The notes beneath the pieces were generated by a model. The model was not told the origin of the DNA, did not search any database, and saw only the letters and a list, made by a program, of their open reading frames with translations. Position numbers and translations under genes: made by a program. From Pseudidiomarina terrestris (GTDB taxonomy: Bacteria > Pseudomonadota > Gammaproteobacteria > Enterobacterales > Alteromonadaceae), in NCBI RefSeq assembly GCF_030466405.1, contig NZ_JAGGJF010000007.1, forward strand, positions 1 to 50,956: 50,956 nt of DNA, written 5' to 3'. This document shows, piece after piece, positions 18,091 to 27,437 of this stretch. Within the stretch, counting starts at the first letter, position 1, and every line of letters begins with the position of its first letter.

Positions 18091-19452
18091 ATGGCAAAGG
18101 CAAAAACAGCATACGTATGCAATGAATGTGGCGCGGATTTCGTGCGTTGGCTGGGCCAATGCACAGAATGTAAAGCATGGAATTCACTGACTGAAGTTCG
18201 CTTAGCCAGTGCTAAGACGGTGAGCGTCGAGCGTCGTGGCTTTGCCGGTTCAACGCAGGCGCAAGTGCAAACCTTAGGTGAAGTCGATTTACAGGATTTA
18301 CCACGCTTTAGCAGCACCTACAAAGAATTTGACCGGGTTCTGGGCGGTGGTATTGTGCCAGGTTCGGCGATCTTAATTGGCGGCTCTCCTGGTGCCGGTA
18401 AGAGTACGCTGTTGTTGCAGACGATGTGCCAGCTGGCGGCGCAGATGCAAACTCTGTACGTCACCGGTGAGGAATCATTGCAGCAAGTCGCATTGCGGGC
18501 TCAGCGCTTAGGGTTGCCGACCGATCGCTTGCGAATGCTTGCAGAAACTTCGGTGGAGACCATTTGTGATCTGGCTGACAAGGAACAGCCCAGAGTCATG
18601 GTCATCGACTCTATTCAGGTGATGCATCTTGCCGATATTCAGTCAGCTCCTGGCAGCGTCGCACAGGTGCGGGAATCGGCTGCCTACCTGACGCGGTATG
18701 CCAAACAAAAAGGTGTTGCCATCATTATGGTGGGACATGTGACCAAAGACGGCTCTCTGGCCGGTCCTAAAGTGCTTGAGCACTGTATCGATGCCTCGAT
18801 TCTACTTGAAGGAACTGCCGACTCACGCTTTCGAACCCTACGCGGCAATAAAAATCGCTTTGGTCCGGCCAATGAACTGGGCGTCTTTGCCATGACGGGT
18901 CAGGGGCTGAAAGAGGTTAGCAACCCGTCCGCGATCTTTTTGCAACGCGGTGAGGAGCATGGCAACGGCTCCGTGGTGATGGTGATTTGGGAAGGAACAC
19001 GACCGCTACTGGTTGAGCTGCAAGCTCTTGTTGATGCCAGCCAGCTGGCGAATCCACGGCGCGTTGCGGTAGGTACTGAAGCCACCCGGTTAGCGATGTT
19101 ACTGGCGGTACTGCATCGCCATGGTGGCCTGCACATGTCCGATCAGGACGTCTTCGTCAACGTCGTTGGTGGCGTGCGGGTCACAGAAACGGGCGCTGAT
19201 TTAGCGCTGCTTCTTGCTATTGTCTCCAGCTTTCGCGAGCAGCCTTTGCCGCGGGAACTGATTGTCTTTGGTGAAGTGGGGCTGGCTGGAGAAATACGGC
19301 CGGTGCAAAATGGCCAGGCGCGACTCAACGAAGCCGCCAAGCATGGGTTTACCCGTGCCATCGTGCCTATTGGTAACAAACCCAAAGAGGCGATTGCGGG
19401 CATGCAGGTGACTGCAGTTAAAAACTTACAGCAAGCATTAGAAGCCATCTAA
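18091..19452 (+). CDS. radA: DNA repair protein RadA
   Basis: 453 aa. N-terminal zinc finger C10-C13-C24-C27, RecA-like ATPase with Walker A GGSPGAGKST, the RadA-specific GNKNRFG motif, and a C-terminal Lon-like domain (SDQDVFVNVVGGVR, FGEVGLAGEIRPV). It is a RecA-related branch-migration helicase that helps recombination. serB-radA order is as in E. coli. The stop overlaps the ATG of the binding-protein gene downstream, so the importer may share this transcript. Confidence 0.97.
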   Translation: MAKAKTAYVCNECGADFVRWLGQCTECKAWNSLTEVRLASAKTVSVERRGFAGSTQAQVQTLGEVDLQDLPRFSSTYKEFDRVLGGGIVPGSAILIGGSPGAGKSTLLLQTMCQLAAQMQTLYVTGEESLQQVALRAQRLGLPTDRLRMLAETSVETICDLADKEQPRVMVIDSIQVMHLADIQSAPGSVAQVRESAAYLTRYAKQKGVAIIMVGHVTKDGSLAGPKVLEHCIDASILLEGTADSRFRTLRGNKNRFGPANELGVFAMTGQGLKEVSNPSAIFLQRGEEHGNGSVVMVIWEGTRPLLVELQALVDASQLANPRRVAVGTEATRLAMLLAVLHRHGGLHMSDQDVFVNVVGGVRVTETGADLALLLAIVSSFREQPLPRELIVFGEVGLAGEIRPVQNGQARLNEAAKHGFTRAIVPIGNKPKEAIAGMQVTAVKNLQQALEAI

Positions 19453-20234
19453 TGCGAACTTTGCTGGCAACATTTGCGGTTACAGTCATGTGGTTCGGCT
19501 CGGCGCACGCCGGGCAACGCGTGGTGAGTATTAACCCATGCTTTGACGACTGGTTGCCGCAGTGGCTGGCGCCGGCATGGCAGATGGTCCCATCGACGGA
19601 GCATGGCAACCGGCTGGAGCAGATCGTGGCGCTGAAACCCGATTATGTTGTTGCCGGCAGCTTTGTCGGACGGCAACTGCGGCTGGCGTTACAGGAGCGG
19701 GTGCAGCTGACGACCGTGCCCTACGTCGCCGACTGGTCCGCCTGGCGTGAGGCAGTGCTGCAGCTGGGGTTAGAGCTGGAGCAGAAGTACCAGGCCGAGC
19801 AGTGGCTTGCACGCCAGGAAGCAGCATTGGCAAGCTATGATTTACGCAGTTTGGGAAACACGTTGATCCTGATGCCCAATGGTTTTACCTGGGGCGGACA
19901 AAGCTGGATTTATCAGCTGCTGCAGCAGCACCAGCTGCAATTATCGCCGCTTTCAGGCTCCGGTGATTTAGTGCGTTTAAACCTTGAACAGGTGCTGCAA
20001 AGTGAGCCTGACACTGTGATTCTCGAGGGCTTTTCAACGGAGTATGCCCGCGCTCAGGATTGGCTCTGGCACGACGGGCTACAAGACTGGCTGATTCAGC
20101 GTCGGGTCATTGAGGTCGACGGCCAGGTTGCAAGTTGTGCAGCCACCCGGGCACTCGATTATTTGCAACAGTTAAGCCGGCAACAGGACGCGAACCCAGC
20201 TCCTGCAGAGGGACTACAAGATGCTGCGCGTTAG
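19452..20234 (+). CDS. Periplasmic substrate-binding protein of a BtuFCD/FecBCD-type importer
   Basis: 260 aa. Signal peptide 1-20 (cleavage at AHA). Then VVSINPCFDDWLPQW and IVALKPDYVVAG, typical of the helical-backbone binding-protein family (BtuF/FhuD). Corrinoid, haem or siderophore are all possible ligands; the sequence alone does not decide, and no B12 riboswitch, TonB receptor or Fur box was seen nearby. The gene overlaps radA by 1 nt and the permease by 14 nt. Confidence 0.8.
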   Translation: MRTLLATFAVTVMWFGSAHAGQRVVSINPCFDDWLPQWLAPAWQMVPSTEHGNRLEQIVALKPDYVVAGSFVGRQLRLALQERVQLTTVPYVADWSAWREAVLQLGLELEQKYQAEQWLARQEAALASYDLRSLGNTLILMPNGFTWGGQSWIYQLLQQHQLQLSPLSGSGDLVRLNLEQVLQSEPDTVILEGFSTEYARAQDWLWHDGLQDWLIQRRVIEVDGQVASCAATRALDYLQQLSRQQDANPAPAEGLQDAAR

Positions 20235-21174
20235 CCTGTTATTGGCGATAGTCTGTGTTGCCTTGTTAGGGCTGCATATGATGATGGGGAGCAGTGGCTG
20301 GGGCTACGATTACCTCGGTGCAGCAGCGTCGACAATCTTATTCGATATCCGCTTACCGCGCGCGCTACTGGCGCTGCTCAACGGAATCGCCTTAGGTACC
20401 GCAGGCGCGGTGCTTCAGGTCATGTTTCGAAATCCTCTGGCGGAACCCGGTATTACCGGGATCGCAGGTGGCAGTGCACTGACCATTGTCGTGGTATTGT
20501 ACTCGGGCTTGACCTTGCCGCTGAGCGGATTACTGCCGGTGGTTGGCATGCTGGGCGGCTTGCTCAGCTTGATCGCCTTGTGGCTGATCGCTGGCGGCCA
20601 TACCAGCGGTTTGCGCTTAATTCTGGCCGGGGTAGCGGTAGCATCATTTTGTGGAGCGCTGCTGGCGCTGGTATTGAATCTTGCCCCCAATCCTTTCGCC
20701 TATCTGGAGTGGAGCCTGTGGTTGCTGGGCTCAGTTGCAAATCGTGGCTGGGAGCAAATATATTTGCTGGTACCAAGTATGGTGCTTGCTTTTGGGTTGT
20801 TGTACTGGCAACGCAACTTTATTAATGCCCACATCTTCGACCAGCAGACGTTGGCGAGCCTGGGCTTCCGACAAAACTGGTCGGCCTGGTGGGTGTTAGC
20901 CAGCGTAACCTTATTAATTTCTGCTTCCGTTGTTACTGCGGGGGTGATCAGCTTTGTCGGGTTACTGGCACCACATCTTGCTCGCCTGCTCGGTGAGAAC
21001 AGGCCGCCGCAGCTCATGGTGTTGAGCGGGCTGGGCGGCGGTGCTCTATTACTTCTTATTGACGCTGTGGTGAAGCTGGTTCCCACCACCGTAGAGTTAC
21101 AGTTAGGTGTTGTTGCCGCCTTTATTGGCGCTCCCTGGCTAGTGTATCTGTTGATGAGGCAGGCGCGCGCATGA
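20221..21174 (+). CDS. FecCD/BtuC-family ABC transporter permease
   Basis: 317 aa, strongly hydrophobic with about nine or ten membrane helices. Family motifs: DIRLPRALLALLNGIALGTAG, MFRNPLAEPGITGI, and GVISFVGLLAPHLARLLGE near residues 240-260. It is the membrane channel of the importer encoded with the binding protein upstream and ATPase downstream; it is translated from ATG 20221 with an AGGGA seven bases upstream. It is slightly shorter than the usual 330-350 aa, with no missing core motif. Confidence 0.92.
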   Translation: MLRVSLLLAIVCVALLGLHMMMGSSGWGYDYLGAAASTILFDIRLPRALLALLNGIALGTAGAVLQVMFRNPLAEPGITGIAGGSALTIVVVLYSGLTLPLSGLLPVVGMLGGLLSLIALWLIAGGHTSGLRLILAGVAVASFCGALLALVLNLAPNPFAYLEWSLWLLGSVANRGWEQIYLLVPSMVLAFGLLYWQRNFINAHIFDQQTLASLGFRQNWSAWWVLASVTLLISASVVTAGVISFVGLLAPHLARLLGENRPPQLMVLSGLGGGALLLLIDAVVKLVPTTVELQLGVVAAFIGAPWLVYLLMRQARA

Positions 21175-21911
21175 CTTTGAAAGTGGAACGTCTAGGCCAT
21201 TCAACCCGGCTGCAGGAGGTAAGCTTTGCTGCGCAGCCGGGTGAGCTTGTCGGTATCCTGGGCGCCAATGGCGCCGGAAAAAGCACCTTGTTGCAGTTAC
21301 TTTGCGGTGTGCTTGAGCCAGACGCAGGACAACTGACGTACCAGCAACGTGATCTCTCCCAAATCAGTGCTTATGAGCGCCGCCAACTACTTGGCTATTT
21401 ACCCCAGACACCGGTTGCTGAGGGTGGAATACGAGTGGACCACTTCCTGCAGGCCGGTCTGGTGAATTTGCATTTAAGCTGTCCTGGCAAAGAGCTGAAT
21501 CGTGTCGTTGAGACTTTGCAGATTCATGCATTGCTGGAGCGCACCCTGGATAAACTCTCGGGCGGAGAGCAGCGTCGGGTGCATATTGCGCGGGCTTTAT
21601 TAGGTGATCATAACTGGCTGCTTTGTGATGAACCTACGACCAGTCTGGATCTCTATTATCAACTCCAAGTTATGGCGGTACTGCGTGCGCAAGCCGACCG
21701 TGGCAAACTGGTGACATTGGCTCTCCATGATCTAGGTCTTGCGGCTCGGTATTGTGACCGGTTGGTGTTAATTGATAAGGGGCGCCTTCTAGCTGAGGGA
21801 ACACCGGCCGCGGTCTTGACCGACGCAAACCTGGCGCAAGCCTATAAGATTAAAGCGCGCTGGCTATGTACGGACGAGGGCGTGACGCTGCTACCCAGTT
21901 TATTATCTTAG
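21171..21911 (+). CDS. ABC transporter ATP-binding protein (BtuD/FecE type)
   Basis: 246 aa. Walker A GANGAGKST (31-39), a Q loop in YLPQTP, signature LSGGEQRR, Walker B WLLCDEPTTSLD and the switch ALHDL are complete. It overlaps the permease by 4 nt and ends the radA-importer run. It powers uptake of a metal chelate or corrinoid; which one is undetermined. Confidence 0.93.
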   Translation: MTLKVERLGHSTRLQEVSFAAQPGELVGILGANGAGKSTLLQLLCGVLEPDAGQLTYQQRDLSQISAYERRQLLGYLPQTPVAEGGIRVDHFLQAGLVNLHLSCPGKELNRVVETLQIHALLERTLDKLSGGEQRRVHIARALLGDHNWLLCDEPTTSLDLYYQLQVMAVLRAQADRGKLVTLALHDLGLAARYCDRLVLIDKGRLLAEGTPAAVLTDANLAQAYKIKARWLCTDEGVTLLPSLLS

Positions 21912-21947
21912 GTGGGCCGGCTGTATCGACGCTGCTAACTTTAGGTA

Positions 21948-23276
21948 TTAAAACTCATTGCGCCATTGTTGCAAAAGCGGATGCTCATCCGCTGTAAGCT
22001 GTGCGGCGGTGGCTAAACTAGCGGTCCCTGAGCTACTGCAACTGCCGTTAACGATATAGTGTTTGGCCTCAGCTAAAAGAGGATCACCACTGGTACCCCA
22101 GTCACCTACCAGTCGGTCGTCGGCTGAGCAGTGCACGGGAATCCCATCAAAATAGCGCCCTTCACCGTTGGCATTGACCGTTTCAAAGTTAATCACAAAG
22201 CTGCGTTTGTCACAGAAGGGGTCCGGCGACTGGCCGACGGGTTTACCGCAGGTGCGCTGGCCAATCACCACCACATCAATAAAAGGTTGTAAGCCATTGA
22301 TGATAAGCTCTGATGAGGAACAGCTTGAGGCGGTTGTCAGCACAAATACCCGGTTTAAATCCAGTTGCTGAACGCCCTCAATTAACTCAAACAGCGAGGT
22401 AGCATTGTTGTCGCTGTTTTTGTCATTAAAACGCAGGGAAACAAAGGTATTACCAATGACGTTGTTACCCGCCGCCTGGGTTGCGGCCTGGTTTGCATAA
22501 CGGATCAGCCCCCCGCCGTTGTAGCGCAAATCGATGACCAGATCATCCACGCCAACCAGCGCATTATACGCCTCATTCAAGTCTGCACCGGTGCGGTCGA
22601 TAAAGCTATTCAGGACATAGTAGCCAACTTCGCGGCCGCCAAGCTGTTGACGCTTGGTGGCGAGCACTGTATTGGTTTCGACTTGTTCTTTAGTCAGGAT
22701 GTCATTAAAGAGAGTGCCGTCAGGACGCTGCCAGTCGAGGGTTACAGTTACGCCGACCTCACGCGGACCAAGGGCTTCGTTGTAGCCACCGCTGGCGATA
22801 AGATCACCAACAGGGACACCGTCAATTGCCAGGATTTCATCAGCACGGCGAAGACCAGCCTGAGCTGCGGGAGACTCATCGAAAACATAGTTGATAAACA
22901 CCCGGTCACCGTTGAACCGTGTGGAGAAACCAAAGCCAATGTATTCAGCGTTGACAAAGCGGTCCTGATATTCCTGTTCTGTCAGTATGTAACTGAACCG
23001 GTCGTTATCACTGCGAATTGCGTCTAATAAGTCGTATACGGACGCATATTCTGCAGGGTCGACCGTTGTCGGTATATCTTCGTACCAAAAATAATTTTCG
23101 CGCATGTAATCGAGGAAGTAGCGGTTTTGTCCCGCAACAGTGCAGCTTAAACTGCCGTCGTCACTACCACCGGTTGCAGGAGAACTGCTACCGCCACCAC
23201 CGCAGCTGAGTAACAATGTTGTCGACAACACTAAGCATAGATTCCTGTAACCTGGGATTATGGACCTGGAGCGCAT
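21948..23276 (-). CDS. S41-family (C-terminal processing type) protease lipoprotein
   Basis: 442 aa. Lipobox LLLSC with C25, followed by a Gly/Ser-rich linker, so an outer- or inner-membrane lipoprotein. A PDZ-like region surrounds AGLRRADEILAIDGVPV. The S41 peptidase domain has DLRYNGGG and the nucleophile region TTASSCSSSELIINGL. The usual catalytic lysine is not obvious at the standard spacing, so activity should not be assumed. GAGG lies 8 nt before the start. Close relatives are often annotated only as S41 family peptidase. Confidence 0.87.
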   Translation of the reverse strand: MRSRSIIPGYRNLCLVLSTTLLLSCGGGGSSSPATGGSDDGSLSCTVAGQNRYFLDYMRENYFWYEDIPTTVDPAEYASVYDLLDAIRSDNDRFSYILTEQEYQDRFVNAEYIGFGFSTRFNGDRVFINYVFDESPAAQAGLRRADEILAIDGVPVGDLIASGGYNEALGPREVGVTVTLDWQRPDGTLFNDILTKEQVETNTVLATKRQQLGGREVGYYVLNSFIDRTGADLNEAYNALVGVDDLVIDLRYNGGGLIRYANQAATQAAGNNVIGNTFVSLRFNDKNSDNNATSLFELIEGVQQLDLNRVFVLTTASSCSSSELIINGLQPFIDVVVIGQRTCGKPVGQSPDPFCDKRSFVINFETVNANGEGRYFDGIPVHCSADDRLVGDWGTSGDPLLAEAKHYIVNGSCSSSGTASLATAAQLTADEHPLLQQWRNEF

Positions 23277-23422
23277 ACTTCAACCTCAATAACATGACCT
23301 GAAATACTGTTATATTCGCTCGCTTGAGAGATGTCCAGTTCGGCAAAATTGCTTAGTGACGCGCCCGGTTATTTTTGGCAAACTGCGATCTTTGTTTTAG
23401 CCAGGTAGCGTGAGTAGCATTT

Positions 23423-24445
23423 ATGACGGCAGTAATGATCGATTTGCAGGGAACTGAAATCACCAGCGAAGAGCGCGAGTTATTAGCGCATCCAGCGGTG
23501 GGGGGAGTCATCTACTTTTCCCGTAATTTTACCGATATTGATCAGTTACATGAATTGGTGCGTCAAACACGTGCAGCGGCCAGAAATCCACTGATCCTGG
23601 CGGTTGACCATGAGGGCGGTCGGGTTCAGCGTTTTCGCGAAGGTTTTTCGAAAATTCCGGCGATGGGCGCAATCCTTACGCATGCGAACAGCCGCGAAGA
23701 TGCCCAGCATTGTGCGCAGGAGTTGGGCTGGCTAATGGCCAGTGAAGTGCTGGCGATGGATATCGATATTAGTTTCGCGCCAGTTATGGACATGAACGGT
23801 GTGAGTGAAGTCATCGGCGAGCGCGCTTTTGCCAAGGGTGCTGAGCACGTAACTTTGCTAGCACGCAGCTTCATTAAAGGCATGCATCAGGCCGGCATGA
23901 AAGCGACCGGTAAACATTTTCCCGGGCATGGTTCGGTGAAGGCTGATTCCCATATTGCGATGCCTGTCGATGAGCGGTCCTGGGAGGAGATCCTGCGGAC
24001 TGACTTGCCGCCTTTTATCGAACTGGCCAACTGTATGGATGCGGTAATGCCTGCGCATGTTATTTATCCGGCAGTGGATGACAAACCAGCTGGCTTCTCT
24101 GCGCGTTGGTTACAGCACGTCTTGCGCGCGCAACTAGGTTTTAAGGGCGTGATTTTTAGTGATGATCTTGCCATGGCGGCGGCCACTGCCGCTGGAACTA
24201 TGCCGGAACGTGCAATAGCCGCATTAGACGCAGGTTGCGATATGGTGTTGGCCTGTAATGATCGAGCTGGAGCCAAAGCAGTGCTTGAAGCGCTTGAGCC
24301 ACGCTTTACTGAAGCGCATAAAGGCGCCAATCGTTGTTACGAACACCTTGCTAAATGCGCTGGCCTGGGCTGGCAGACGCTACGTAACCATCCGCGCTGG
24401 CATCAGGCTCAGCTGCTGCTGGAGCGTTTTGCCGACGGGTCTTAA
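23423..24445 (+). CDS. nagZ: Beta-N-acetylhexosaminidase NagZ
   Basis: 340 aa GH3 enzyme. The catalytic loop [14 protein letters not shown] (residues 164-177, D175/H177) and the nucleophile D247 in VIFSDDLAM are in the standard places. It releases GlcNAc from muropeptides in cytoplasmic peptidoglycan recycling. Length equals E. coli NagZ (341 aa). The 3' end overlaps convergent queC by 4 bp. The 146-nt gap on its left is shared with the divergent protease gene and holds no feature I can name. Confidence 0.96.
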   Translation: MTAVMIDLQGTEITSEERELLAHPAVGGVIYFSRNFTDIDQLHELVRQTRAAARNPLILAVDHEGGRVQRFREGFSKIPAMGAILTHANSREDAQHCAQELGWLMASEVLAMDIDISFAPVMDMNGVSEVIGERAFAKGAEHVTLLARSFIKGMHQAGMKATGKHFPGHGSVKADSHIAMPVDERSWEEILRTDLPPFIELANCMDAVMPAHVIYPAVDDKPAGFSARWLQHVLRAQLGFKGVIFSDDLAMAAATAAGTMPERAIAALDAGCDMVLACNDRAGAKAVLEALEPRFTEAHKGANRCYEHLAKCAGLGWQTLRNHPRWHQAQLLLERFADGS

Positions 24446-25101
24446 CTTTCGTAACTAAGCGGATCCGTGACCTTGTTTTCAGCAAAAGCTTCGAGCCGCT
24501 CGACACAAGCTCCGCATTTCCCACAGGCCAGCTCGCGACCGTTGTAACAGGTCCAGGTGTCGGCATAGTCGAGCCCCATAGCTAAGCCATCGGCAAGGAT
24601 CTCGGCTTTATTGTTATCAAGGTAGGGAACTTCAATACTTATCGGCTCGTAGTTAGCAATCAGACTGACATCATTCATGCGCTTCACAAACTCCGGGCGG
24701 CAGTCCGGATAAATTGCATGATCCCCTGAGTGCGCTCCGTAATAGACCGCACTGGCATCCAGCGATACGGCATAGCCAATAGCCAGCGATAATAAGATCA
24801 TATTGCGGTTGGGGACCACTGTTGATTTCATTGAATCTTCGGCATAGTGGCCTTCAGGTATGGCGTCATCGGCAGAGGTGAGTGAGCTGCCACCTAACAG
24901 TGAATTAACGGCGGTGATATCAACAACTTTATGCGGCACCCCCAGTTTTGCAGCGGCTTGTGCTGCCACCTCCAGTTCTTTGACATGGCGCTGACCGTAA
25001 TTAAATGACAGAGCGTAAACCTCATGACCGTCACGAATGGCGCGATTGAGCACCGTGAACGAGTCCATTCCGCCAGAATAAATTACTACAACCTTTGCCA
25101 T
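24442..25101 (-). CDS. queC: 7-cyano-7-deazaguanine synthase QueC
   Basis: 219 aa. PP-loop VIYSGGMDS (residues 6-14). C-terminal zinc site with four cysteines in [20 protein letters not shown]. It converts 7-carboxy-7-deazaguanine to preQ0 using ATP and ammonia, in the queuosine route. queE, the preceding enzyme, is divergent 77 bp away. The stop overlaps nagZ by 4 bp. Confidence 0.97.
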   Translation of the reverse strand: MAKVVVIYSGGMDSFTVLNRAIRDGHEVYALSFNYGQRHVKELEVAAQAAAKLGVPHKVVDITAVNSLLGGSSLTSADDAIPEGHYAEDSMKSTVVPNRNMILLSLAIGYAVSLDASAVYYGAHSGDHAIYPDCRPEFVKRMNDVSLIANYEPISIEVPYLDNNKAEILADGLAMGLDYADTWTCYNGRELACGKCGACVERLEAFAENKVTDPLSYES

Positions 25102-25178
25102 ACCCGAGCTCCATGATTACTGCTTTTTTAACGACCGACTTACGGTACAATAGTGGCTATAGTTTAACGTAAAACAGG

Positions 25179-25865
25179 ATGAAACCCATTACTACTCTTT
25201 ATCCAGTCAATGAATTATTTGAAACCATTCAGGGTGAAGGCGTATTCACTGGCACGCCGGCCATTTTTCTGCGCCTGCAAGGTTGCCCGGTAGGCTGTCC
25301 CTGGTGCGATACCCAGCACACGTGGGAAAAATCAGCGGATAAGCAAGTTGACGCGCAAACGATGCTCACTAAGACGTCAGCAACAGCTGAGTGGGCAGAG
25401 CTAACTGCACTTCAGCTGTTAGCTCTTTTTACCGAGCAAGGTTTTAGTGCCAGGCATGTGGTCATTACCGGTGGCGAGCCAGCAATGTTTGATTTGCAGG
25501 AGTTGGGTGAGACCTTAGAAAAGGCCGGCTATCAGTTGCAAATTGAAACCAGTGGCACTTTCGCCCTGCAGGTGACTGCGGACACCTGGGTGACGGTTTC
25601 GCCAAAGCTGGATATGCCCGGAGGCTATCTGGTGCGGCCGGACTGTATGCAAAGAGCGAACGAAATCAAACATCCCGTCGCTATGCAAAAGCATATTGAT
25701 GCGCTGGATAATCTCCTACAGCGCTGTCCACCGCGCTCCGATGCAATTATCGCGTTGCAGCCAATTTCCCAGCGTCCCCGTGCGACACAACTGGCAATAG
25801 CAACCTGTATTAAGCGTAACTGGCGTCTGTCGGTGCAGTTGCACAAGTATCTGAATATCGAGTAA
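25179..25865 (+). CDS. queE: 7-carboxy-7-deazaguanine synthase QueE
   Basis: 228 aa radical-SAM enzyme. The cluster motif is CPVGCPWC (C36, C40, C43; CX3CX2C), preceded by ETIQGEGVFTGTPAIFLRLQG. VITGGEP forms part of the SAM site. It converts 6-carboxytetrahydropterin to 7-carboxy-7-deazaguanine, the QueC substrate. A possible -10, TACAAT (25146-25151), lies in the divergent gap without a clear -35. No preQ1 riboswitch is apparent there. Confidence 0.95.
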   Translation: MKPITTLYPVNELFETIQGEGVFTGTPAIFLRLQGCPVGCPWCDTQHTWEKSADKQVDAQTMLTKTSATAEWAELTALQLLALFTEQGFSARHVVITGGEPAMFDLQELGETLEKAGYQLQIETSGTFALQVTADTWVTVSPKLDMPGGYLVRPDCMQRANEIKHPVAMQKHIDALDNLLQRCPPRSDAIIALQPISQRPRATQLAIATCIKRNWRLSVQLHKYLNIE

Positions 25866-25904
25866 GTCATCTCCTCGCTGCCAAAGCACTAAGCGTCCCT
25901 GCGT

Positions 25905-25931
25905 TATAGTTTCAGAGCTGAGTCATCAGCT
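25905..25931 (+). promoter_or_regulatory. Candidate promoter -10 and palindrome upstream of the Tad locus
   Basis: TATAGT (25905-25910) could be a -10, although no good -35 is seen. Just after it, AGCTGAGTCATCAGCT (25916-25931) is an inverted repeat (6-bp arms, 4-nt loop), ~28 nt before the flp start. It may be an operator or a leader hairpin. GGAGG, 4 nt before ATG 25960, is a strong ribosome site. Confidence 0.35.
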
Positions 25932-25959
25932 TGCTACTACTTTTTCGCATGGAGGCGTT

Positions 25960-26238
25960 ATGCAACAGGGAAGTTTTCTTTTCAAAAGCCGCGGTCAAGG
26001 AATGACCGAGTACATCATCATTGTTGCCCTCATTGCCGTAGCTGCAATTGGGGTTTACTCACTGCTCGGCAAAACCGTGCGCAACCAGGTTTCGGGTATT
26101 GCGCACGAAGTAAGTGGTCAGAACTCTTCGCAGCAACTCAACCAAGCCCGTTCCGCTGCGCGCCGGTCAGGCACTGTGGCACGACAGGATGTCAATCTCG
26201 GCAACTATGACGAAGCGACCGAGTCGGGTGAAAACTAA
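25960..26238 (+). CDS. flp: Flp-family type IVb pilin
   Basis: 92 aa. A short basic leader is followed by the exact Flp processing motif G/XXXXEY: G12 then QGMTEY, then a hydrophobic helix (about residues 19-37). The mature tail is hydrophilic and rich in Ser/Gln/Arg. It is the probable major subunit of a Tad pilus, cleaved by a TadV/PilD-type peptidase. It starts a 13-gene cluster with mostly overlapping genes; its stop overlaps the next ATG. It is somewhat longer than many Flp pilins (about 50-80 aa). Confidence 0.85.
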   Translation: MQQGSFLFKSRGQGMTEYIIIVALIAVAAIGVYSLLGKTVRNQVSGIAHEVSGQNSSQQLNQARSAARRSGTVARQDVNLGNYDEATESGEN

Positions 26239-27437
26239 TGCGCAGCCGTGGTTTCACCAGCATCTGGCTGTTACCGATTCTGGCTGCCCTGTTGGTACTG
26301 ACTCTTGCTGTGATGCGGGGCAGTCAGAACATTCGCAGCGTCTGGTATCAACAGAATGTCGCTGACAATATGGCAAGCTCTGCTGCGACTTTATTGGCAA
26401 GAGAGTTGAATCTGCTGGCGCTAATCAATCGTGCGTTGCTGGCTAATGAGCTTACGCTGGCGCAGCTGGCGGGGCTTTATAGCTGGTTTCAGATGATGCG
26501 TGATGTCGTCGATCGCAATGCCGCTGTGTCAACCTGGATCCCCTATCTCAATTCCGTAACGCGGCAGATTGCCGTAGCTGTTGGTCACGCTGAGCGACCC
26601 CTGACCGCCATTATTCGAAGTACTCTCTATTTCCAACATTTAATAACCACGGCGCTACGCGCGACGCAGTGGTTTGCACGTTTAACGTTTAGCTTGGAAA
26701 TTCCAAGAACTCTGGCTGAGGTGCTGGCGCACCATGATGTTGAGCAGCCTAGCTGGCAGGTACTCCACGCCCCCGGGCTGATTCAGTTGCCGTGGTTGTG
26801 GTGGAGTTATGTTCCTGCCCAGCACTCAGGAAATGATAGCGGACTGGCGCACCGACTTATGCTGGCGAGCATGGATGGTTTTACCAGAGAGCGCAGCTAC
26901 AAATGGTTCAGTGCACTTCAGGTGAGCGTCAAAAAAGCCGGCGCAGCGCGTTTACAGAGTGACACTCGCGGACACTGGAGCTGGCAATCCATGGATACCG
27001 TCGCGATCCACATTACGGGGCTGCTTGATTCCGAGGAACTCCCTTGGGGCGACGGATTAAGTTATCTTGGGCACAAAGTCAGTCAATATGGCCCGAATGA
27101 CTTTGGTAATTCACCCACTATCAACCCGCGAACTTCTGCCTGGGCGCAAGCCATGCAACACAGCCTGACAGATACGGCGAGGCGGTTTAACTACTTTAAC
27201 CGCAGGGATCTAGAGCCCGATGACTGGCCCCAGGTCATTGTTGTACTCAACGATGTGACCGCTAAGGCAGGTGTATTTTTTTCCCGACCGCAAAGCTTGT
27301 TTCCCCGTATAGACGCCGCGAGTGAGCAGGCAAACTTATTTAACTCCTTGTGGCAGCCGCAGTTGCTATCGCTCACCCTCGCTGAGAAAGGATTGCTGGC
27401 GAGCTTGTACCCGGGAGGCCAAGAAAATGAAAACTGA
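26238..27437 (+). CDS. Tad pilus-associated membrane-anchored protein (TadG-like)
   Basis: 399 aa with a single N-terminal hydrophobic helix (about residues 8-25) and a large exported domain. LARELNLLALINRALLANELTLAQLA resembles the segment that follows the anchor in TadG-like pilus proteins (AxxxNRAxLANExxxAQ). There is no prepilin E+5 residue. A pilus tip or assembly role is likely from context; beyond that it is unassigned. It overlaps both neighbours (1 nt and 11 nt). Confidence 0.6.
   Translation: MRSRGFTSIWLLPILAALLVLTLAVMRGSQNIRSVWYQQNVADNMASSAATLLARELNLLALINRALLANELTLAQLAGLYSWFQMMRDVVDRNAAVSTWIPYLNSVTRQIAVAVGHAERPLTAIIRSTLYFQHLITTALRATQWFARLTFSLEIPRTLAEVLAHHDVEQPSWQVLHAPGLIQLPWLWWSYVPAQHSGNDSGLAHRLMLASMDGFTRERSYKWFSALQVSVKKAGAARLQSDTRGHWSWQSMDTVAIHITGLLDSEELPWGDGLSYLGHKVSQYGPNDFGNSPTINPRTSAWAQAMQHSLTDTARRFNYFNRRDLEPDDWPQVIVVLNDVTAKAGVFFSRPQSLFPRIDAASEQANLFNSLWQPQLLSLTLAEKGLLASLYPGGQENEN

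Noticed and set aside
19380-19452. Cobalamin riboswitch before the importer
   Set aside because: The binding-protein gene begins inside the radA stop codon, leaving no leader.
25102-25178. preQ1 riboswitch between queC and queE
   Set aside because: The 77-bp gap shows no stem with the expected C-rich loop and A-rich tail, and it is too short to hold divergent promoters plus an aptamer comfortably.
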